The position numbers and the translations under genes were made by a program. The notes beneath the pieces are model-generated. The model ran no database searches, was not told where the DNA came from, and saw nothing but the letters and a program-made list of their open reading frames with translations. Shown here in pieces: positions 55,948-64,000 of a DNA stretch of 64,000 nucleotides; position 1 is the stretch's first letter; each line of letters starts with the position of its first letter. The DNA comes from Roseburia intestinalis L1-82 (GTDB lineage Bacteria > Bacillota > Clostridia > Lachnospirales > Lachnospiraceae), in assembly GCF_900537995.1 (NCBI RefSeq), contig NZ_LR027880.1:697501-761500 (forward strand), in the 5' to 3' direction.

Positions 55948-56089
55948 AATGTTAATACCTCCTATTAAGGCTAGTGTATAGATTGGTATTTCCGTAATGG
56001 TGAAAAAATATTCACAAATACGGAAATATATGATATGATAAAGAAACTGAAAACGTACGATTCAGATAATTTACAAATTGGAGGAAAAA

Positions 56090-56866
56090 ATGAGCAGATT
56101 AGCAGAGAAAATAGTGAGTCCTTTTTTTGGAAAGAAAAAATATTACAGAATATGGAACAAATTGTATAAGGCATCAATGATGGGAATGAACGTAGGAAAT
56201 GGTGGAGATTTTGAAAGCAGTGGAGAAAAATATGCCATGGGGTATGTTAAAAACCTGCTTAAAAATATAGATAAGCCGGTTTTGTTTGATGTCGGAGCGA
56301 ACAGGGGGGATTATGCAAAGGAGCTGGTAAAGAATTATAGAAATGCAGAGATCCATTGTTTCGAACCGGCGGCTGAAACATTTAAGATTTTATGCAGCCA
56401 GGTGAAGTCTGATAAAGTGATAATGAATAATTTTGGAATGAGTGATACATGTACGGAAAGCATTCTTTATTACGATGCAGAATGCGATGGACTGGCAAGC
56501 ATGTATAAACGTCAGTGTGTGGAACATGCGGAACCGATCCGTATAAAACTGGATACCGTAGATCATTATTGTGAAGAAAGAAATATTCCGCGAATCAATT
56601 TGTTAAAAATAGATATAGAAGGAAATGAGTTAAACGCTTTGCATGGTGCACAGCGGATGCTGGACGAAGGAAAAATTGATGTAATCCAGATGGAATTTGG
56701 CGGCTGCAATATCGATTCGAGAACTTATTTCAGAGATTTCTGGAATTTACTCAGTGCAAAATATAAAGTATACCGTGTCCTTTTAGACGGAGTAGAGGAA
56801 ATTACAGAGTATAGAGATATTTTAGAGATATTTTTCTGTACAAATTATCTGTTTGTGAGAAAATAG
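56090..56866 (+). CDS. FkbM-family methyltransferase
   Basis: 258 residues. The SAM-binding motif DVGANRGDYAKELVK (about 66-80), CFEPAAETF (about 89-97) and LLKIDIEGNELNALHGA (about 177-193) are the FkbM signature. Members O-methylate sugars or polysaccharide units. TTGGAGG precedes the ATG. It starts a three-gene group with two membrane acyltransferases, which suggests modification of a surface polysaccharide. Confidence 0.88.
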   Translation: MSRLAEKIVSPFFGKKKYYRIWNKLYKASMMGMNVGNGGDFESSGEKYAMGYVKNLLKNIDKPVLFDVGANRGDYAKELVKNYRNAEIHCFEPAAETFKILCSQVKSDKVIMNNFGMSDTCTESILYYDAECDGLASMYKRQCVEHAEPIRIKLDTVDHYCEERNIPRINLLKIDIEGNELNALHGAQRMLDEGKIDVIQMEFGGCNIDSRTYFRDFWNLLSAKYKVYRVLLDGVEEITEYRDILEIFFCTNYLFVRK

Positions 56867-56904
56867 AGACAGGTATTATTATTAAAAATAAAAAGAGGGA
56901 TGCA

Positions 56905-57948
56905 ATGAGAAGATATCCTTATATTGATGTGGCAAGAGGAATCGGAATGGTGCTTGTTGTAGCAGGACATGCAATGGGAATATCAATGTATCTGACCTGT
57001 TTTTTTATGCAGTTATTTTTTGTACTTTCCGGATATGTGTACCGGCAGGGAAAAAGTTATAAACAAAATATGAAAAGAAAGACAGAAAGACTTCTGGTTC
57101 CATATTTTCTGGGAAGTATTGTGCTGTTGGGAATATATAAAGTACTTGGCCGCACAACAAAGGAAATGTTGTTTTCGGGTATCGGGATATTGTATTCAAG
57201 GTATTGCTTTTATAACATGGATATTGCTGCTGAGAAAAATAACATTTTTTTTCTGGATATTGCAAATGGAGCAATGTGGTATCTGACATCTTTATTTACG
57301 GCAGGCGCCGTTTATTATGCCGTGATTGATGTGTGCATAAGAAGTAAAAAGAAATGCGCCGGTTATATCATATGTTTTCTGGCTGTATCTGTGTGTCTGG
57401 CAAAATTGCCAATTTTACTTCCATGGAGTATAGATATTGCATTTGCAGGTGCGGTTCTGATGATTGCAGGGACTTTGTTAGGGCAAAACTACAGTATAGA
57501 AAAATGGAAGAAAAAGTGGATTTTCTGTATAGTAGTTTTGTTTTTTGTGCTGGCAAAAGTGAATCCGGGAATTAATATTTCGGTAAGAAGCTATGGAAAT
57601 TATGGAGCATGGAGTGTTTTGCTTTTCATATTGGTTGGAATTTGCGGATCGATTCTCTGCATGTGGGCTGGAGCCATGATTGAATCCATGTGGCTGGGAA
57701 AAATACTTGCATATATAGGGAAAAATACGGTGGTGATCCTTATTTTTCATATATTTATATTACAAAGTACGGAAGTAATAGCAGAAAAAATAATGGAACT
57801 TCCGCCGCCGGAAAGTGGATGGAATTTATGTTACCAGATCGTGCGGATTACCGTTGCAATCGTATTGTGTCTGCTGTTAAACCGGTGTCTGGAATATGGA
57901 AAGAAAGTTTGCATGAATAAAAAGAAAATCCGGGGAGATGAAACATGA
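56905..57948 (+). CDS. Acyltransferase-3 family membrane protein
   Basis: 347 residues with about ten membrane helices. The N-terminal YIDVARGIGMVLVVAGHAMG (about 5-24) holds the catalytic-type His of the family, and FFVLSGYVYRQGKSY with the basic RKTERLLVPYF follows. Such proteins move acetyl or other acyl groups onto sugars of surface polymers. It is tightly coupled to the next gene (4-base overlap, ATGA). Confidence 0.85.
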   Translation: MRRYPYIDVARGIGMVLVVAGHAMGISMYLTCFFMQLFFVLSGYVYRQGKSYKQNMKRKTERLLVPYFLGSIVLLGIYKVLGRTTKEMLFSGIGILYSRYCFYNMDIAAEKNNIFFLDIANGAMWYLTSLFTAGAVYYAVIDVCIRSKKKCAGYIICFLAVSVCLAKLPILLPWSIDIAFAGAVLMIAGTLLGQNYSIEKWKKKWIFCIVVLFFVLAKVNPGINISVRSYGNYGAWSVLLFILVGICGSILCMWAGAMIESMWLGKILAYIGKNTVVILIFHIFILQSTEVIAEKIMELPPPESGWNLCYQIVRITVAIVLCLLLNRCLEYGKKVCMNKKKIRGDET

Positions 57949-58985
57949 GAAAGTCTAATTTTGAATTGCTTCGGCTTTTTTGCATTTTTGGAATCGTGGT
58001 TATGCATGCTATGGGAAATATTGATACAAGCCTCTCCGTCTGGAATACAGAAAGTCATATTTTTGTCAACGCATTATTTAATACTGGGGTAACCTGTTTC
58101 ATTTTAATTTCCGGATACTTTGGAATAAAATTCCGTCTGGAAAAGCTGATTGAAATGGATTTTATGGTAATTTTTTATACGGTGGCAGGTGTTGCCGTGC
58201 GGGGGGATCTTAAGGCAAAAGAACTGATACTTGCATGTTTTCCGATCATAACCAGGCGTTACTGGTTTATCTCCTGTTATTTTGCGCTTTGTTTTCTTGC
58301 ACCATTATTGAATGCACTGGCAGAAAAAATAAAAAAAGAAAATTTTGAAAGACTTCTTGTGACCATGTTACTGTTATTCAGTGTGATACCAACGATCACT
58401 ACTTATGATATTATGCAGGATTCGGGAAAAGGCCTTGTGGATTTTGTTATGATTTACCTGATCGGGCGTTATCTGTCAAAATATCCGGTCAGACTGCAAA
58501 AAAAAAGGCTTGGCATGGGAGCTGTAAGTTTGGTTTTACTGATATTTATCCTGGACAGTGTACGTACGCAGATAAATGGAGTACTTTACAGTACGTTTTC
58601 AAGGGATTGTTCCAGTTTTATTATCATGGCGTCCGTCTGTATTTTTTTATGGTTTAAGGAATTTGAATTTTCAAGCAGACTTATCAACAGAATTGCCGGA
58701 AATGTTTTGGCAGTTACCGTGCTTGATGAACATATTCAGTATTTTTTGAAACCATATACAGGGATTGAACAATTTGGAAATAATAAATTGCTATTGCTTT
58801 TAGTCCTGGGATATGCTGCGTGTGTGGTTATCATTGCTGTCGGAATAAATGAGATCAGGAAAGCGACCATAGGAAAAACAGGGCAGAGATGTGCAGCCCG
58901 GCTTGCAGTAAAATACAATAGGGTACTTCCTGTTTTTGTTGAAAAGATCAAAAAACTGGCAGGTTGGTTTATAGAAGGAGTTTAA
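57945..58985 (+). CDS. Acyltransferase family membrane protein (second copy type)
   Basis: 346 residues with about ten membrane helices. The start NFELLRLFCIFGIVVMHAMGN is the family motif (His near residue 21), and TGVTCFILISGYFGIKFRLEKL follows at 44-65 (key LISGYFG). It differs clearly from the previous gene, so the two are not a recent duplication. The C terminus is rich in basic residues. Inferred role: O-acylation of a cell-surface polysaccharide. Confidence 0.83.
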   Translation: MRKSNFELLRLFCIFGIVVMHAMGNIDTSLSVWNTESHIFVNALFNTGVTCFILISGYFGIKFRLEKLIEMDFMVIFYTVAGVAVRGDLKAKELILACFPIITRRYWFISCYFALCFLAPLLNALAEKIKKENFERLLVTMLLLFSVIPTITTYDIMQDSGKGLVDFVMIYLIGRYLSKYPVRLQKKRLGMGAVSLVLLIFILDSVRTQINGVLYSTFSRDCSSFIIMASVCIFLWFKEFEFSSRLINRIAGNVLAVTVLDEHIQYFLKPYTGIEQFGNNKLLLLLVLGYAACVVIIAVGINEIRKATIGKTGQRCAARLAVKYNRVLPVFVEKIKKLAGWFIEGV

Positions 58986-58986
58986 A

Positions 58987-59124
58987 AAGGCGCTGCAATC
59001 GCAGCGCCTTATCACGTTCGGGGAGTACTCCCCGGAAATCCTTGCGGAAAACCGGGAAGCATGAGTTATGAAAAATTATACTGCCCGTCAGTAATTCTGA
59101 CGGTTGGGTCCGTTTGTATCGGAC
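58987..59124 (+). other. Array of four hairpins after the acyltransferase genes
   Basis: AAGGCGCTGC/GCAGCGCCTT (58987-59010), the 16-base palindrome CGGGGAGTACTCCCCG (59019-59034), CCGTCAG/CTGACGG (59085-59103) and GTCCG/CGGAC (59108-59124) follow each other. The first may end the acyltransferase transcript. The rest, up to the mreB promoter at 59265, has no gene. It could be a structured leader or RNA; it does not match a riboswitch I know. Confidence 0.55.
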
Positions 59125-59264
59125 TTATTAGCTAGTACTCTTAGAATATAAAATAGAAATGTGATGAAAATGTGATGACAAAATGAAAAATAAACAAAAT
59201 AAATAAAAAAGAATGAAGATTTTCTTATTTTTTTTAAAAATGCAGTCCTGCCATAAAAAAACCT

Positions 59265-59292
59265 TTGAAAAATCCCATTTTTTGTATATAAT
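59265..59292 (+). promoter_or_regulatory. Promoter of the mreB-flg operon
   Basis: TTGAAA at 59265-59270, a 16-base spacer, and TATAAT at 59287-59292, 109 bases before the mreB start. This is a SigmaA pattern, not a SigmaD (flagellar) one. Confidence 0.65.
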
Positions 59293-59401
59293 AGGACTGT
59301 ATATGTAAAAATAGGTTTAATGGCATTTCTATGTCCGCGTGGATATGGGAATATTATCCATAGATTCAGGAACAGAGAGACGAAAGGGGCAAGTATTTAA
59401 A

Positions 59402-60397
59402 ATGATGAGTACAGATATTGGTATCGATCTCGGTACTGCCAGTATATTAGTTTATATCAAAGGAAAAGGTGTTGTATTAAAGGAGCCGTCAGTTGTGGCT
59501 TTTGACCGTGATACAAATAAGATCAAAGCAATCGGAGAGGAAGCAAGACTGATGCTCGGAAGAACACCGGGAAATATCGTGGCAGTCAGACCACTTCGTC
59601 AGGGTGTTATTTCTGATTATCAGGTTACAGAGAAGATGATCAAGTACTTTATCCAGAAAGCACTTGGTAAGAAAACATTCCGTAAGCCGCGCATCAGTGT
59701 ATGTGTGCCAAGCGGTGTCACAGAGGTTGAGAAAAAAGCTGTTGAGGATGCAACATATCAGGCAGGAGCAAGAGAAGTTGCAATCATCGAGGAACCGATC
59801 GCTGCGGCAATCGGAGCAGGTATTGATATTTCAAGACCTTGTGGAAATATGATCGTGGATATCGGAGGAGGAACAGCCGATATCGCGGTGATCTCTCTGG
59901 GCGGTTCGGTTGTCAGCACCTCTATCAAGATCGCCGGAGATGATTTTGATGAGGCGATTGTCCGTTATATGCGTAAAAAGCACAATCTTCTGATCGGTGA
60001 ACGTACTGCAGAGGATATCAAGATCCGTATCGGAAGCTGTTTCCCACAGGCACAGGCCGAGACGATGGATGTACGCGGACGTAACCTTGTGACAGGACTT
60101 CCGAAAACTGTAACGGTTTCTTCGGAGGAGACAGAAGAGGCACTCAGAGAGCCGACACTTCAGATCGTAGAAGCAGTACATTCTGTACTGGAGAAAACTC
60201 CGCCGGAACTTGCAGCAGATGTTGCGGATCGTGGTATTGTGCTGACAGGCGGTGGTTCATTGCTCAGAGGTTTGGAGGAGCTGATCGAGGATCGCACCGG
60301 AATCAATACGATGACTGCAGATGAACCGATGACATGTGTTGCAATCGGTACCGGAAAATTCGTAGAGTTTTTAGCCGGAAAACGTGACGAAGATTAA
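59402..60397 (+). CDS. mreB: MreB/Mbl-family cell-shape protein
   Basis: 331 residues of the bacterial actin family. The phosphate-1 motif DIGIDLGTASILVY (5-18), the connect and phosphate-2 blocks (IIEEPIAAAIGAG; VDIGGGTADIAVISLGG, about 155) and the adenosine motif GIVLTGGGSLLRG (about 278-290) are clear. It organises cell-wall synthesis. Place before two flgF/flgG genes matches the mbl-flhO-flhP order of B. subtilis, so it may be the Mbl-type paralogue. GAAAGGGG lies 12 bases before the ATG. mreC and mreD are not in the window. Confidence 0.93.
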   Translation: MMSTDIGIDLGTASILVYIKGKGVVLKEPSVVAFDRDTNKIKAIGEEARLMLGRTPGNIVAVRPLRQGVISDYQVTEKMIKYFIQKALGKKTFRKPRISVCVPSGVTEVEKKAVEDATYQAGAREVAIIEEPIAAAIGAGIDISRPCGNMIVDIGGGTADIAVISLGGSVVSTSIKIAGDDFDEAIVRYMRKKHNLLIGERTAEDIKIRIGSCFPQAQAETMDVRGRNLVTGLPKTVTVSSEETEEALREPTLQIVEAVHSVLEKTPPELAADVADRGIVLTGGGSLLRGLEELIEDRTGINTMTADEPMTCVAIGTGKFVEFLAGKRDED

Positions 60398-60539
60398 ATT
60401 TTTTTTGTGTTTTGCCGATACAATAAATGAAAGATATGCTTTGTGCACAGATAGGGAAAACGTGTGAAAAATAAGGTTTTTCATATGCGGAAATACGGAT
60501 TAAAATACATCAGAAGCTGTGCAGAAATGGAGAGTTTAC

Positions 60540-61334
60540 ATGGTAAAGGGATTGTATACAGCGTATACAGGAATGATCAATGAACAGAATCGTCTGGACA
60601 TTCTTTCGAATAACCTTGCAAATGCAGACACCAATGGTTATAAGAAAGAGGGAGCGACAAACCAGACGTTTGCAGATGAGCTTGCGATCAAGATCAAGGA
60701 TACATCCAGCTACGGCATGCCGCAGAAGCTTGGAACCATGAGCATGGGTGTACACATCGGAGAGACTTACACGGATTACAGCCAGGGAAATTTCAGGGTA
60801 ACAGATAACGCAACGGATTTTGCACTGGATGGAGATGGTTTCTTTGCAATCGCCTATACGGATAAAGCAGGAAACACATCTGTAAAGTACAGCAGGGATG
60901 GAGCCTTTGTGGTAAATACAGCAGGTTATCTTGTCACAAAAGACGGCGACTATGTATTAAATCAGAATGGAGCCATGAATGCGGATGCAGGAGCACGTAT
61001 TCAGGTGGATCCGAATGTACCGATCACGGTGGATGAAAAAGGTAACATTTTTCAGAATAACCAGCAGGTTGGTACGATCGGCGTTGTAGATATTGCAGAT
61101 TATAATTATCTGGCAAAATACGGCGAGAATATGTATGACCTGGTAAATGGCGGTGCCCGTCAGGCATCCACTGCGAAAGTAACGCAGGGATGTATCGAAT
61201 CATCCAATATCAATGTTGTTTCGGAGATGGTCAATATGATCACGATATCGAGAGCCTTTCAGGCTGGACAGAAGGTGATCAACGCTGTGGATGAAACATT
61301 AGACAAAGCGGTAAACCAGGTGGGAAGGGTATAA
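60540..61334 (+). CDS. flgF: Flagellar rod/hook-basal body protein, FlgF/FlhO type
   Basis: 264 residues. The N-terminal GLYTAYTGMINEQNRLDILSNNLAN is the conserved rod-protein helix, with the NNLANADTNGYK signature, and the C-terminal helix (SEMVNMITISRAFQAGQKVI) completes the D0 domain. The middle DGDGFFAI block (about 96-103) is typical of FlgF/FlgG. GGAG precedes the ATG. It lies 142 bases after mreB and 20 before flgG. It would be exported by the flagellar type III system to form the distal rod. Confidence 0.88.
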   Translation: MVKGLYTAYTGMINEQNRLDILSNNLANADTNGYKKEGATNQTFADELAIKIKDTSSYGMPQKLGTMSMGVHIGETYTDYSQGNFRVTDNATDFALDGDGFFAIAYTDKAGNTSVKYSRDGAFVVNTAGYLVTKDGDYVLNQNGAMNADAGARIQVDPNVPITVDEKGNIFQNNQQVGTIGVVDIADYNYLAKYGENMYDLVNGGARQASTAKVTQGCIESSNINVVSEMVNMITISRAFQAGQKVINAVDETLDKAVNQVGRV

Positions 61335-61354
61335 GCAGGAGGTAAACTGGAATT

Positions 61355-62173
61355 ATGATGAGAGCTCTTTATACTGCGGCAACCGGTATGATTGCACAGC
61401 AGTCAAACGTGGATAATATTTCAAATAACCTTTCAAATGTCAATACAGTCGGATATAAACAGGAGAAGATGGAGTTTAAGTCTCTGCTTTACCAGACAAT
61501 CCAGACGCGTACAACCAGTGCAAATGGCGAGGAAAAGCCGATCTCTGCACAGGTAGGACTTGGTACCAGAGTGGCATCCAACACCTCTATTTATACACAG
61601 GGGTCACTGATGGCAAGTGAGAATGCAACTGATTTTGCAATCAGCGGTGATGGATTTTTTGCAGTGCGCGGAGCAGACGGAAAAACTTATTATACCAGAG
61701 CCGGAGATTTTGTATGGTCTGTCAATGCAGGCGGTACATTAACTCTTTGCACGAATGAGGGATACCCGGTTTTAGATTCCAACAATCAGCCGATCAATCT
61801 TCCGGCAGGTATCAGTGCAGAGAAAGTGATCGTCAGCGAAAATGGAAAAATGGGATATACCAATGCAGCCGGCACATATGTGGATATGAACCAGACGATT
61901 GGATTATTCCAGTTTAATAATCCAAGCGGACTTGAAAAAACAGGAACCAATCTTCTTGCAGTGACACCGGCATCCGGTAATGCAATGAACGAGTCTACAA
62001 CTGCAAATCTTACTAAGAGCAAAGTTTTACAGAAATACCTGGAAGGTTCTAATGTTCAAGTCGCAGATGAGATGGTAAACCTGATCATTGCACAGCGTGC
62101 ATATCAGCTCAACTCAAAGGCAATCACAACATCGGACGAGATGCTTGAGCAGGCAAACAATCTGAAACGTTAA
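61355..62173 (+). CDS. flgG: Flagellar distal rod protein FlgG/FlhP type
   Basis: 272 residues. The N-terminal ALYTAATGMIAQQSNVDNISNNLSN, then NTVGYK, the DGFFAVRG core, and the C-terminal EGSNVQVADEMVNLIIAQRAYQLNSKAI are classic FlgG; the NLSNVNTVGYK motif is exact. AGGAGG lies upstream of the ATG. It forms the outer rod of the flagellum and follows the FlgF-type gene in one operon. Confidence 0.93.
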   Translation: MMRALYTAATGMIAQQSNVDNISNNLSNVNTVGYKQEKMEFKSLLYQTIQTRTTSANGEEKPISAQVGLGTRVASNTSIYTQGSLMASENATDFAISGDGFFAVRGADGKTYYTRAGDFVWSVNAGGTLTLCTNEGYPVLDSNNQPINLPAGISAEKVIVSENGKMGYTNAAGTYVDMNQTIGLFQFNNPSGLEKTGTNLLAVTPASGNAMNESTTANLTKSKVLQKYLEGSNVQVADEMVNLIIAQRAYQLNSKAITTSDEMLEQANNLKR

Positions 62174-62207
62174 GATTAGACAGCGGATGTAGGAAAGGAA
62201 AAACAAT

Positions 62208-62564
62208 ATGATTTCCATGGACAGCATTTCATCATTGATCGATACAAGCAAAAATACAGTAGCTGCAAATCAGGCAAGTTCCCTGCAGAGTTCCTTAAAC
62301 AGTATTTCTTCGGATTCTTCCGAGGACGAACTGATGCAGGTTTGTAAAGATTTTGAATCATATTTTGTGGAAGAAGTTTTAAAAGAAATTAAAGAGAGCC
62401 TGACAAGTGAGGATGATGAGGAGGATTCTTCCACATCAACACTGAAAGATTATTATATGGACAATGTCATCGAACTGGTTGCAGACCAGGTTGTAGATGA
62501 GGTTGGAACCAATTTTACGCAGCAGCTCTATGAGCAGATGAAACGTAATTATAATATAGAATAA
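62208..62564 (+). CDS. Rod-binding protein (FlgJ N-terminal domain type)
   Basis: 118 residues. After a Ser-rich 40-residue start comes the rod-binding domain: LMQVCKDFESYFVEEVLKEIKESL (about 42-65), an acidic linker, then YYMDNVIELVADQVVDE and QQLYEQMKRNY. It matches the stand-alone FlgJ N-terminal (rod-capping) domain; the muramidase half found in some FlgJ proteins is absent. GGAAAGG precedes the ATG. Last gene of the mreB-flg operon. Confidence 0.85.
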   Translation: MISMDSISSLIDTSKNTVAANQASSLQSSLNSISSDSSEDELMQVCKDFESYFVEEVLKEIKESLTSEDDEEDSSTSTLKDYYMDNVIELVADQVVDEVGTNFTQQLYEQMKRNYNIE

Positions 62565-62652
62565 GTTTGCGCAGATAAAATGTCGTAAAATCGGCGCAGC
62601 AGAAGTAAAGTGTGCAGATAAGTACATAATTGAAACAGTATGCAAAAATCGG

Positions 62653-62711
62653 TGCAGTTTTAACGGGAAAATGAACGATGGGTTCAAAAATCCCGTTAGA
62701 CTGCATTTTTT
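62653..62711 (+). terminator. Terminator of the mreB-flg operon
   Basis: TGCAGTTTTAACGGGA (62653-62668) pairs with TCCCGTTAGACTGCA (62691-62705), one bulge, followed by six T. Confidence 0.87.
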
Positions 62712-62780
62712 ATTCATGGCAATAGCTCGCTCACAAAGCGTTTATTTTATTGCTTTCGCGGCAGAAAACAGAATTCTGGA

Positions 62781-64000
62781 ATGGAGAAAACAGTGGAAAG
62801 TCTTGCAGGATATGTGGAACACATTATATATCGGAATGCGGATAATGGATATACCGTGTTAAATCTGGTGAGCGGGGAGGATGAAATCACCTGTGTGGGG
62901 ATATTTTCGGCAATCGCAGAGGGAGAAAATATTGAGGCACAGGGGGAGTACACGGAACATCCGACCTATGGGCAGCAGTTTAAAGTAACAAGTTTTGAGG
63001 AGAAAGCACCTGAAGATGAGGAGGCAATAGAGCGGTATCTTGGTTCCGGTGCAATCAAGGGAATCGGGCTTGCCATGGCGGCAAGAATTGTCAGGCGTTT
63101 TAAGGAGGATACCTTCCGGATCATAGAGGAAGAACCGGAACGTCTCGCTGAGATCAAAGGGATCAGTAACCGCAAAGCAATGGAGATTGCCAGCCAGGTC
63201 AACGAAAAGAGGGATCTGCGGCAGGCGATGATCTTTTTGCAGCAGTATGGAATCACGATGAATTTAGCGGTCAAGGTATATCAGGCATACGGACAGGATG
63301 TTTATGGTATCATCCGGGAAAATCCGTACCGGCTGGCGGACGATATTGATGGAGTCGGATTCCGGACGGCGGATGAGATCGCGGCGCGGGTTGGTATCCG
63401 GATGGACTCTGATTTCCGTGTGCGAAGCGGAATCCTGTATACACTGCTTCAGGCAAGTGGGGAGGGACATACCTATCTGCCGGAGACAGAGCTGACACCG
63501 CGTGCATCAAAATTATTGAATGTTACGGCAGAACAGGTGGAAAAGCAGTACATGGATCTTGCCATTGAAAGGAAGATCATCTTAAAACAGATGGAAGATC
63601 AGACACAGATCTATGCAGCGTCATTTTATTATATGGAAGCAAACACGGCGACGATGTTAAAACGGCTCAATGTAAGTTATGATGTGTCAGATGCGGAGAT
63701 TGAACAGCGAATCCGGGGGATCGAAAAGAAAAGCGGCATGACGTTGGATGAACATCAGGTAACGGCGGTCAAAGAGGCAGTGCGGAATGGTCTGCTTGTG
63801 ATCACGGGGGGGCCTGGAACCGGAAAGACGACCACGATTAATACGATCATCCGCTATTTTGAACTGGAGGGCTTGGAAATCTTTTTGGCAGCTCCGACAG
63901 GGCGTGCAGCAAAGCGCATGAGTGAGACAACGGGATTTGAGGCGCGGACAGTTCACCGTATGTTAGAGCTGAATGGGGGAGCCGAGGGAAGCGGTGGATT
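62781..64000 (+). CDS. recD2: RecD2-type ATP-dependent DNA helicase (partial, 3' end outside window)
   Basis: The first 406 codons are in the window. The N-terminal domain (MEKTVESLAGYVEHIIYRN; GYTVLNLVSGEDE) and helix-hairpin-helix motifs (SGAIKGIGLAMAARIVRRF; ENPYRLADDIDGVGFRTADEIA) are typical of the RecD2/TraA group. The SF1B helicase domain starts with Walker A TGGPGTGKTTT (about 343-353) and PTGRAAKRMSE (about 373-383). RecD2 is a 5'-3' helicase outside RecBCD and serves in replication-fork and mismatch repair. The start ATG 62781 has only a weak ribosome site. Confidence 0.92.
   Translation, partial: MEKTVESLAGYVEHIIYRNADNGYTVLNLVSGEDEITCVGIFSAIAEGENIEAQGEYTEHPTYGQQFKVTSFEEKAPEDEEAIERYLGSGAIKGIGLAMAARIVRRFKEDTFRIIEEEPERLAEIKGISNRKAMEIASQVNEKRDLRQAMIFLQQYGITMNLAVKVYQAYGQDVYGIIRENPYRLADDIDGVGFRTADEIAARVGIRMDSDFRVRSGILYTLLQASGEGHTYLPETELTPRASKLLNVTAEQVEKQYMDLAIERKIILKQMEDQTQIYAASFYYMEANTATMLKRLNVSYDVSDAEIEQRIRGIEKKSGMTLDEHQVTAVKEAVRNGLLVITGGPGTGKTTTINTIIRYFELEGLEIFLAAPTGRAAKRMSETTGFEARTVHRMLELNGGAEGSGG

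Noticed and set aside
59000..59264. Cyclic-di-GMP riboswitch before the mreB-flagellar operon
   Set aside because: Hairpins are present, but the conserved GEMM core sequences are not, and the structures lie upstream of the mapped promoter motif.

Overview
The window reads as a chromosomal piece of an anaerobic, spore-forming, flagellated Firmicute, most likely a Lachnospiraceae member near Roseburia/Agathobacter. Supporting signs are dipicolinate synthase genes (spores), a flagellar rod operon next to an mreB homologue, an oxygen-scavenging A-type flavoprotein, hexuronate (UxuA/UxuB) catabolism, AAGGAG-type ribosome sites and moderate to low GC. The species assignment is inference.

Layout. 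1-1155: the 3' end of a 23S rRNA, a tRNA-Met and a terminator, with no 5S rRNA visible between them. 1420-9562: a four-gene Wadjet (JetABCD) plasmid-defence operon, followed by a scrap of group II intron reverse transcriptase. 9814-16689: a chemoreceptor, a MYG1-like hydrolase, a MATE exporter, a histidine phosphatase and a C69 dipeptidase. 16729-20083: a TAXI binding lipoprotein beside a GltS permease, a small repeat protein and a PfkB kinase. 20249-22351: a BlaI-like regulator, a 41-residue basic protein, an unknown membrane protein and a YitT protein. 22364-26602: a methionine uptake locus with a LysR regulator, a Met-box-like palindrome, a Met/Cys-rich leader peptide with a terminator/antiterminator, then metN-metI-repeats-metQ. 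26717-31663: an Rpn-type pseudogene, an esterase, a YkgJ protein, LrgA/LrgB and a LysM protein. 31685-40181: a hexuronate cluster (uxuA, araC, GPH symporter, amidohydrolase, creatininase-family protein, araC, uxuB) with a decayed extra araC copy and recurring GCAATT/AATTGC sites. 40269-43501: a DUF4474 protein, a metallophosphoesterase and aspartate kinase. 43542-44265: a gene-free stretch with 54-bp tandem repeats. 44266-45756: dpaAB behind a SigmaK-like promoter. 45854-55572: a TSCPD protein, secA, fprA (Per-box-like site) and uvrB-uvrA (LexA box). 55663-58985: an XRE regulator and a surface-modification group (FkbM methyltransferase, two acyltransferases). 59265-62711: mreB/mbl, two flgF/flgG-type genes and a rod-binding protein. 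62781-64000: the start of a RecD2 helicase, cut by the window end.

The most interesting finding is the methionine locus. A 38-codon ORF with 9 Met and 4 Cys codons ends inside the 5' arm of a candidate antiterminator that would compete with a 13-bp GNRA-capped terminator upstream of metN, which is the arrangement expected for classical ribosome-mediated attenuation. It sits downstream of a perfect 9-3-9 palindrome next to a LysR gene. Other points worth checking are the TAXI-GltS pair without TRAP membrane subunits, the shared GCAATT operators of the hexuronate cluster, and several small genes. All calls come from reading the sequence; no database search was run.
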